From Pseudomonadota bacterium (GTDB taxonomy: Bacteria > Pseudomonadota > Alphaproteobacteria > Rhizobiales > Xanthobacteraceae), in contig JAKAMD010000221.1 in the NCBI GenBank assembly GCA_021823875.1, forward strand, positions 1 to 6,073: 6,073 nt of DNA. Direction: 5' to 3'. The notes below the pieces were generated by a model, which searched no databases, had not been told where the DNA came from, and was given only the letters and a program-made list of their open reading frames with translations. Both the position numbers and the translations under genes were made by a program. Below, in pieces: positions 5,340 to 6,073 of the stretch (positions are counted from its first letter, which is position 1; every line of letters begins with the position of its first letter).

Positions 5340-5537
5340 ATGGCCATGCCAACAGAAACAGCGCTCGAATATCTCGTCACCGCCGCCGCATGGGAACGGG
5401 CGCGCGCACTGCGAAATGCGTCCTTGCCCTCGACGCTTCCGGCAAACGAAATTCCGTCTGCCTCGCTATTCCTCCAGGAAGCCGTCGCCGCGTTAAAGCG
5501 CGATCGCGACGTGGTGATGGAATTGCTCATGCGTTAG
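5340..5537 (+). CDS. lone plus-strand small protein (65 aa), unknown
   Basis: The only well-supported gene on the plus strand. ATG 5340 follows AAAGGAG at ideal spacing; a second ATG lies two codons on. The 65-aa product has no membrane segment or signal. Residues 4-26 (ETALEYLVTAAAWERARALR core) and 43-65 (LFLQEAVAALKRDRDVVMEL core) read as two amphipathic helices joined by a proline/serine linker (LPSTLPANEIPSAS), as in small helical regulators or adaptors, but I recognise no family. Its end overlaps the tape-measure stop by 11 nt, tail to tail. It is bracketed by 14-bp direct repeats, which suggests acquisition as a cassette (a phage 'moron'). No clear sigma-70 promoter is visible upstream. 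A competing minus-strand frame (5315-5530) is serine/arginine-rich and less protein-like. Confidence 0.62.
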   Translation: MAMPTETALEYLVTAAAWERARALRNASLPSTLPANEIPSASLFLQEAVAALKRDRDVVMELLMR

Positions 5538-5964
5538 CCGTCAGCCGGCGCAGCTCGGTGCGCAGCGCGGCAAACTCTTCCTTAAGCGTGCCGAAGCCGG
5601 CGCGTAGCTCTGCCACCTGGCGGCCGCTCGCCTCCTGGGTCGTCGCGAGGGTCTCGCGCGCCATTTTCGACTGCTCCTCGCGCCATTGCTTCGAGTCGGC
5701 GGAGTCGGGCACGTTGATCGGAATGCCGTATTTGCGCATCCCTGACATAAAGCCCGCATCGAGGACACCCTCGCCCTTGTGCGCCTGCATGTAGTAGCCG
5801 TCGTAAGGCACGTAGGGCAGTCCCGCGGCATGCGACGGCGCCGGATGCGCGGTCTTCCAGTCCGCTAACTGTGCGTCGAACGTGGCCAGCTTGTTGGTGA
5901 TGCTCGCATCGGCGGAGATCGACGCCCACACGTTGGCGCCGACGTTGACCTTGGTGGGGGCCAC
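5527..5964 (-). CDS. tape-measure-like tail protein, C-terminal part
   Basis: The C-terminal 145 residues of what looks like a tail tape-measure protein, which sets tail length inside the tube. Diagnostic is GLPYVPYDGYYMQAHKGEGVL (residues 48-68), a version of the 'YVPYD...HKGE.VL' motif common near the ends of tape-measure proteins, followed by a charged coiled-coil-like tail (about 92-142: SKMARETLATTQ, LKEEFAALRTELRRL). GTG 5964 is the first usable start after an in-frame TAG at 6013-6015, but no ribosome-binding site precedes it, and the 16 codons between TAG and GTG (FNSAEIDLELRFDDL) look coding. It is therefore more likely the downstream half of an interrupted gene than a complete small gene. 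The stop at 5527 lies within the end of the plus-strand gene. Confidence 0.65.
   Translation of the reverse strand: MAPTKVNVGANVWASISADASITNKLATFDAQLADWKTAHPAPSHAAGLPYVPYDGYYMQAHKGEGVLDAGFMSGMRKYGIPINVPDSADSKQWREEQSKMARETLATTQEASGRQVAELRAGFGTLKEEFAALRTELRRLTANA
5540..5553. repeat. 14-bp direct repeat, copy 2
   Basis: Identical to 5252-5265. It lies at the very end of the tape-measure fragment, encoding LRRLT on the minus strand just before ANA and the TGA at 5527-5529. Confidence 0.8.
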
Positions 5965-6012
5965 CAGATCGTCGAAGCGGAGTTCGAGATCAATCTCCGC
6001 GGAGTTGAAGTC

Positions 6013-6073
6013 CTATCGGTGCGCGCGCTCGGCCGGACGGCCGGAAGGGCCGACAAGACGAAAATCAACGAAT
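6013..6073 (-). CDS. partial ORF at the right edge, ending in TAG
   Basis: The frame of the tape-measure fragment is open upstream of the TAG for 19 codons to the window edge (FVDFRLVGPSGRPAERAHR). It is either the end of a separate upstream gene or the continuation of the tape-measure gene broken by an amber codon. A hairpin CGGCC-GGAAG-GGCCG lies at 6038-6052. Too short to identify; the rest lies outside the window. Confidence 0.35.
   Translation of the reverse strand, partial: FVDFRLVGPSGRPAERAHR

Noticed and set aside
5315..5530. Minus-strand 71-codon frame starting in an ATGA overlap with the tape-measure stop
   Set aside because: The junction is attractive, but the protein is serine/arginine/alanine-rich and lacks a ribosome-binding site, whereas the plus-strand frame across the same bases has a strong one and a better composition. 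Kept as an alternative only.
5266..5539. Insertion sequence between the 14-bp repeats
   Set aside because: No terminal inverted repeats and no transposase. The repeat also has coding meaning at both ends, so a recombination-acquired cassette fits better than a transposon.
4553..5794. Long plus-strand open frame of 413 codons
   Set aside because: It is antisense to the hub gene, the cassette and the tape-measure end. It is extremely rich in arginine and alanine, as expected for a shadow frame in GC-rich DNA, and shows no protein-like motifs.
6013..6015. Amber codon as sign of a recoded genetic code
   Set aside because: TAG is used as an ordinary terminator by at least three other genes in the window (ending at 1638, 1906 and 5537).
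1..6073. CRISPR array, tRNA or rRNA genes
   Set aside because: No series of regularly spaced repeats beyond two copies, and no cloverleaf or rRNA-like stretch was found on either strand by reading.

Overview
The window is part of a tailed-phage (siphovirus-like) genome or prophage. It is GC-rich, with mostly G/C third codon positions, which suggests a proteobacterial host, perhaps a betaproteobacterium such as Burkholderia or a relative. The host is inferred from style only; no bacterial gene is visible. Almost all genes lie on the minus strand, so transcription runs from right to left.

Tail module (6073 down to 1638). At the right edge is the C-terminal part of a tape-measure-like protein (5527-5964), preceded in the same frame by an amber codon at 6013-6015. 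Next come a roughly 290-bp interruption holding one plus-strand gene of 65 codons (5340-5537), a 554-aa tail hub/host-specificity protein (3578-5242), a 255-aa tail protein with a carbohydrate-binding-like N-terminal half (2817-3584), a 304-aa tail-fibre/receptor-binding protein (1906-2820) and a small unknown protein (1638-1832). The three large tail genes overlap by 4 or 7 nt, so translation is probably coupled. A strong hairpin followed by T residues (1581-1604) probably ends this transcript.

Lysis module (1425 down to 405). A three-helix holin resembling the LydA/holin superfamily III (1054-1425), an M15-family zinc peptidase endolysin (593-1057) and a 63-aa two-helix membrane protein (405-596) are joined by 4-nt ATGA overlaps. 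No recognisable spanin pair is present.

Left flank (1-441). Only tiny, uncertain reading frames follow the lysis genes, then about 170 bp of less GC-rich sequence with a near-perfect direct repeat and an inverted repeat.

The most interesting stretch is 5245-5553. A 14-bp direct repeat, 288 bp apart, brackets the lone plus-strand gene. On the minus strand both copies encode the same peptide end (LRRLTA) just before a stop codon. This looks like an inserted single-gene cassette that duplicated the end of the tape-measure gene. A 26-codon minus-strand mini-ORF with its own ribosome-binding site ends 2 nt before the next tail gene and may restore translational coupling. This is a hypothesis from sequence reading only.
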